The position numbers and the translations under genes were made by a program. Below the pieces are notes generated by a model. That model searched no databases and was not told where the DNA came from. It saw nothing but the letters and a program-made list of their open reading frames with translations. From the NCBI RefSeq assembly GCF_003054045.1, contig NZ_QBKH01000001.1, positions 372,001-436,000 on the forward strand: a DNA stretch of 64,000 bases, written 5' to 3'. Positions 61,418 through 64,000 of the stretch are shown one piece after another. This DNA is from Sphingobacterium faecium. GTDB taxonomy: Bacteria > Bacteroidota > Bacteroidia > Sphingobacteriales > Sphingobacteriaceae. Numbering within the stretch: position 1 is the stretch's first letter; every line of letters starts with the position of its first letter.

Positions 61418-62755
61418 TTGAGCACTATCCTAATCATTGACGACGAAGAAAAGATTCGTACATTACTTGCTAGAATAATGACACTTGAAGGTTACGAGGT
61501 ATTTCAAGCATCAGACCTCAAGAAGGGGCTTAAAAGGTTGGAAGAGCAAGATATTGACGTCGTTATTTGCGATGTCAAATTACCTGATGGGAGTGGTGTA
61601 GATATCACTAAAGTAATCAAGGTCAAATATCCATGTCTTGAAATTATTTTATTGACAGCATATGGAAATATACCAGATGGTGTGCAAGCAATGAAAAATG
61701 GTGCTTTTGATTATATTACTAAAGGAGATGATAATAACAAGATCATTCCCTTGGTATACAATGCCAGTGAAAAAGTGTCGTTGGCAAAGCGGGTGCAACA
61801 GCTCGAAAAACAGCTAGGCGATCGTTATTCCTTTGATCAGATTATAGGGAAATCCAAAGCGATCTTAAATGCGATTGATCTAGCTAAAAGAGTTGCCGTA
61901 ACGGATACAACAGTGTTATTGACGGGTGATACGGGCACTGGAAAAGAGGTTTTTGCACAAGCAGTACATCAAGCAAGTAACCGCAGTAAATTTAACTTTG
62001 TTGCCATTAACTGTGCCGCCTTCAGTAAAGAATTATTAGAAGGTGAACTTTTTGGACATAAAGCTGGTTCCTTTACAGGTGCAATGAAAGATCAAAGAGG
62101 ACTTTTCGAAGAAGCGAATAAAGGAACTATTTTTTTAGATGAGATAGGAGAGATGCCGATCGAATTGCAAGCCAAGATATTAAGAGTATTGGAAACTGGT
62201 GAATTTCTGAAAATTGGTGAAACAAAAGTAACAAAAGTCGATGTCCGTATTATTGCGGCAACGAATCGGAATCTAGAGCAAGAGATAGCAAATGAACACT
62301 TCAGAAGTGATCTCTTTTACCGTCTTTCGGTATTCAGTATTTATTTGCCGGCATTGCGAGAACGTAAACAGGACATTCGATTATTGGCTCATCATTTTAC
62401 CCAAATATTCTCTTTGCGCGCAAAGAGAAAGGAGCTACAAATTTCAACTGAATACCTTACTGCATTAGAAAATCATGATTGGAAAGGAAATATTCGCGAA
62501 CTTAAGAATTGTATTGAGCGGAGTGTAATTTTATCCGATACCGATATACTAGGCGTCGAAACTCTTCCTTTTGCTCATGTAGCGATGGAGTCAGGAACAA
62601 AAATGTTATCTGCGTTTTCCATGGCAAGCGTAGAAAAACTACATATTCAAAAAGTATTGCAGCATACGCAGGGTAATAAAGCGGAGACGGCCCGTCTTTT
62701 GGAAATTGGTATTGCAACACTTTATCGTAAGATCGAAGAGTATAAATTAAACTAA
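61418..62755 (+). CDS. NtrC-family sigma-54-dependent response regulator
   Basis: A 445-residue regulator: receiver (about 3-115) with DDEE at 8-11, D52 (VICDVKLPDGSG) and a T and A in LLTAYGN; AAA+ domain (about 140-370) with Walker A (GDTGTGKEVF), the sigma-54 contact loop GSFTGA where GAFTGA is usual, and Walker B (GTIFLDEIGEMP); and a Fis-type HTH at the end (GNKAETARLLEIGIATLYRK). It activates RpoN promoters on phosphorylation. The reading frame opens with TTG at 61418, and no ATG is usable nearby. No cognate kinase is adjacent in this window. Confidence 0.94.
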   Translation: MSTILIIDDEEKIRTLLARIMTLEGYEVFQASDLKKGLKRLEEQDIDVVICDVKLPDGSGVDITKVIKVKYPCLEIILLTAYGNIPDGVQAMKNGAFDYITKGDDNNKIIPLVYNASEKVSLAKRVQQLEKQLGDRYSFDQIIGKSKAILNAIDLAKRVAVTDTTVLLTGDTGTGKEVFAQAVHQASNRSKFNFVAINCAAFSKELLEGELFGHKAGSFTGAMKDQRGLFEEANKGTIFLDEIGEMPIELQAKILRVLETGEFLKIGETKVTKVDVRIIAATNRNLEQEIANEHFRSDLFYRLSVFSIYLPALRERKQDIRLLAHHFTQIFSLRAKRKELQISTEYLTALENHDWKGNIRELKNCIERSVILSDTDILGVETLPFAHVAMESGTKMLSAFSMASVEKLHIQKVLQHTQGNKAETARLLEIGIATLYRKIEEYKLN

Positions 62756-63229
62756 TGAATATGAAGTTTCCATTTATTGACTCGGACTCGCTGGTGGATC
62801 ATTACTAGATCAAATGTGAGTCCAGTTTACGGTTATCCATTCCTTAAGGATATGGATAATCTCTTATTAAATCTCGAAAAATCATTTCTTAAGGTTTATT
62901 AAACCTAATTTTTTAGTGTTGTTAGCTTGTTAATAAGTGCAGTTCGTATAAGCGGTTATTCGAGTTTTCTTCATCCTAAATTTATGCTATATTCATACTT
63001 CATAGAGCATAAATCCGTGTTAAGTCCGTGGTGAGTCCGTGTTAAGTCCACTATTACCGTACTTTCAGCATGATATCATTATTTTTTGACCCTACTTCTA
63101 GGTATAAGATATACTGCATTACTTCCTTTTTTGTATTGCAGCGTAGTAGCATTGATTAGATATAAAGGCTCCACATCTTTATAGTCGGGCATCCTGTATA
63201 TTGAAGTAAATCCTTCTATTATGATATAG
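62756..63229 (+). other. Long non-coding region with structured repeats
   Basis: No gene is seen in about 470 bp after the sigma-54 activator. It contains a 9-bp inverted repeat and three 11-bp tandem units (62980-63050, described next). Most of the rest is AT-rich without a clear open frame. Confidence 0.55.
62980..63050 (+). repeat. Inverted repeat joined to 11-bp tandem repeats
   Basis: ATTTATGCT (62980-62988) pairs with AGCATAAAT (63006-63014) across 17 nt. Its last base begins three tandem 11-bp units, TCCGTGTTAAG, TCCGTGGTGAG and TCCGTGTTAAG (63014-63046), followed by a partial TCCA. The 11-bp period is about one DNA helical turn, which would place repeated sites on one face. Confidence 0.6.
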
Positions 63230-63256
63230 AGCCTATCAAAATGATAGGCTTTTTTG
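63230..63256 (+). terminator. Rho-independent terminator
   Basis: AGCCTATC with GATAGGCT, an 8-bp stem, 5-nt loop and a run of six T. It would stop any plus-strand transcript crossing the long non-coding region. A 270-bp open frame that begins in its loop is therefore not credible. Confidence 0.8.
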
Positions 63257-63517
63257 TTTCTGTTTTTTTACTGTTTTGTCTTAACCTGCTGTTTTATAGG
63301 TTTTTGATGTTTTTGCGTTTGACTTGGAATAATATTGGCATTCCCCATTCCAAAATGAATACTCATGTTAAATTCAAAATGGAAAAAAATCAGGCAGTAC
63401 GACAGGTACTGGAAGTGTGGCATCACGCAGGGATTGTTGAAAATTGCCTTTGTTGCGATCGTAACTTTTGCAGTAGTGAAATTTGTAGATATCCTAAGCA
63501 CCTAAATTAAAGTAGAT

Positions 63518-63601
63518 ATGATCACCATAGTATTGACAGTTGTCGGTGTAATTTGTTTTGCACTGTTTTTTAAATCGATTGACTTCTTTGATCAGATTTA
63601 A
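63518..63601 (+). CDS. 27-residue single-pass membrane peptide
   Basis: A short frame from the ATG at 63518 codes for 27 residues: a hydrophobic helix (MITIVLTVVGVICFALFF) followed by KSIDFFDQI. The transmembrane segment takes up residues 3-18, with a short charged end. Very small membrane subunits such as KdpF of the Kdp potassium pump look like this, but no kdpA follows in the visible sequence. The preceding bases AAAGTAGAT resemble a weak ribosome site. Coding is plausible from composition; function is unknown. Confidence 0.4.
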   Translation: MITIVLTVVGVICFALFFKSIDFFDQI

Positions 63602-63687
63602 TACAAAGCCAAGAGCTAAGTTATCTAGGTAAATAGTAAACATAATTTAGTTGAGCTCTTGACACAAATGATAAAAAAGTAAGTAGG

Positions 63688-64000
63688 ATGAAATCAAAAA
63701 TGATGAGTACGCTCGAAGAATGGATACCGGAATCTCGTAGTTGGATTTTGGACAAAGAAATAAAAGACCATGCCATAGCTGATTATCTTCTATTGGGAAA
63801 ATTAGCCGAAGAGTGTTTGAAAAAGATCAATTCAGGGAATGAATATGAATATGCAGATGCTGCGGAAATTGCAAAAGTGGTGAATTTGATCTACCAAGGC
63901 GGGAATCAATATACCCGTAATGCGATCGAAAATGAATTTCTGACGAAATTATCCATAGAAGAAAGTCCATCAAGTCTAAAAAAACATCTGGACATGCTTC
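63688..64000 (+). CDS. Partial uncharacterised protein at window end
   Basis: An open frame from the ATG at 63688 (AAGTAGG upstream may be the ribosome site) runs to the end of the window without a stop, at least 104 codons. It is helical and acidic (STLEEWIPESRSWILDKEIK, then YLLLGKLAEECLKKI) and contains QYTRNAIENEFLTKLSIEE. The layout resembles small immunity-like or DUF7674-type proteins, but I cannot confirm this. The frame lies 86 bp after the 27-residue peptide. Confidence 0.6.
   Translation, partial: MKSKMMSTLEEWIPESRSWILDKEIKDHAIADYLLLGKLAEECLKKINSGNEYEYADAAEIAKVVNLIYQGGNQYTRNAIENEFLTKLSIEESPSSLKKHLDML

Noticed and set aside
63241..63510. 89-codon frame after the sigma-54 activator
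   Set aside because: Its ATG lies in the loop of a strong terminator and the translation has no family-like features.
1..64000. CRISPR array, rRNA operon or intact insertion sequence
   Set aside because: No regularly spaced direct repeats with unique spacers, no rRNA-like tracts and no complete transposase gene were seen; the 11-bp tandem units at 63014-63046 have no spacers.

Overview
The window looks like a chromosomal segment from a Bacteroidota bacterium, most likely family Sphingobacteriaceae (Sphingobacterium or a close relative). The support is low GC content, TonB receptor plus DUF4249 pairing, DUF2851, DUF4199 and SMUG2-type DNA glycosylase genes, and several promoters with the Bacteroidota -7 signature TAnnTTTG. 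The genus is an inference from gene content, not from a marker search. No rRNA, CRISPR array or complete insertion sequence was seen.

Layout. (1) 1-9.2 kb is an accessory island. It holds a large unknown protein cut by the window edge, an XRE regulator, a HEPN protein followed by two unknown genes (one frameshifted), an HNH-type protein, an ORF6N protein, and a broken tyrosine integrase beside a tRNA-Lys gene. (2) 9.5-17.4 kb is a divalent-metal RND efflux system (CzcCBA type) with its two-component regulators. A striking four-copy, 11-bp-spaced operator candidate lies in front of the pump genes. (3) 18.1-25.7 kb is a signalling block: an N-acyltransferase-like enzyme, a SAM methyltransferase, a 7TM-DISM sensor kinase, a receiver-kinase hybrid, a stand-alone receiver, and a LytS/LytTR pair. 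The first four genes run in one direction and may form an uncharacterised small-molecule signalling module. (4) 25.9-29.0 kb is a TonB-dependent receptor with its DUF4249 lipoprotein. (5) 29.3-38.0 kb lies between the second and third tRNA-Lys copies. It holds a SMUG2-type glycosylase, a ureohydrolase, an Imm22-like immunity gene, small secreted or unknown proteins, two paralogous PAS-LuxR regulators, a mini HU-like gene and a decayed toxin fragment.

(6) 38.2-52.5 kb is mostly housekeeping: prmC, ribD, DUF2851, an ankyrin protein, ubiX, a dihydroorotase-like gene that lacks metal ligands, glycosyltransferases, a metallo-beta-lactamase-fold hydrolase, ispD, queA and an ABC permease. (7) 52.6-59.7 kb is a glycogen and alpha-glucan operon (GH31 glucosidase, glgB, glgA, glgC). 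(8) 59.8-64.0 kb has DUF2306 and YARHG proteins, an NtrC-type sigma-54 activator, a long non-coding stretch with an inverted repeat and 11-bp tandem repeats, a 27-residue membrane peptide and a partial unknown gene.

Three tRNA-Lys(UUU) genes, each with a similar downstream terminator module, divide the first 38 kb into blocks. Two of the modules are near-identical over 212 bp. This suggests tRNA-Lys duplication linked to island turnover. The best candidate for an undescribed system is the acyltransferase-methyltransferase-sensor-hybrid kinase module at 18.1-23.0 kb.
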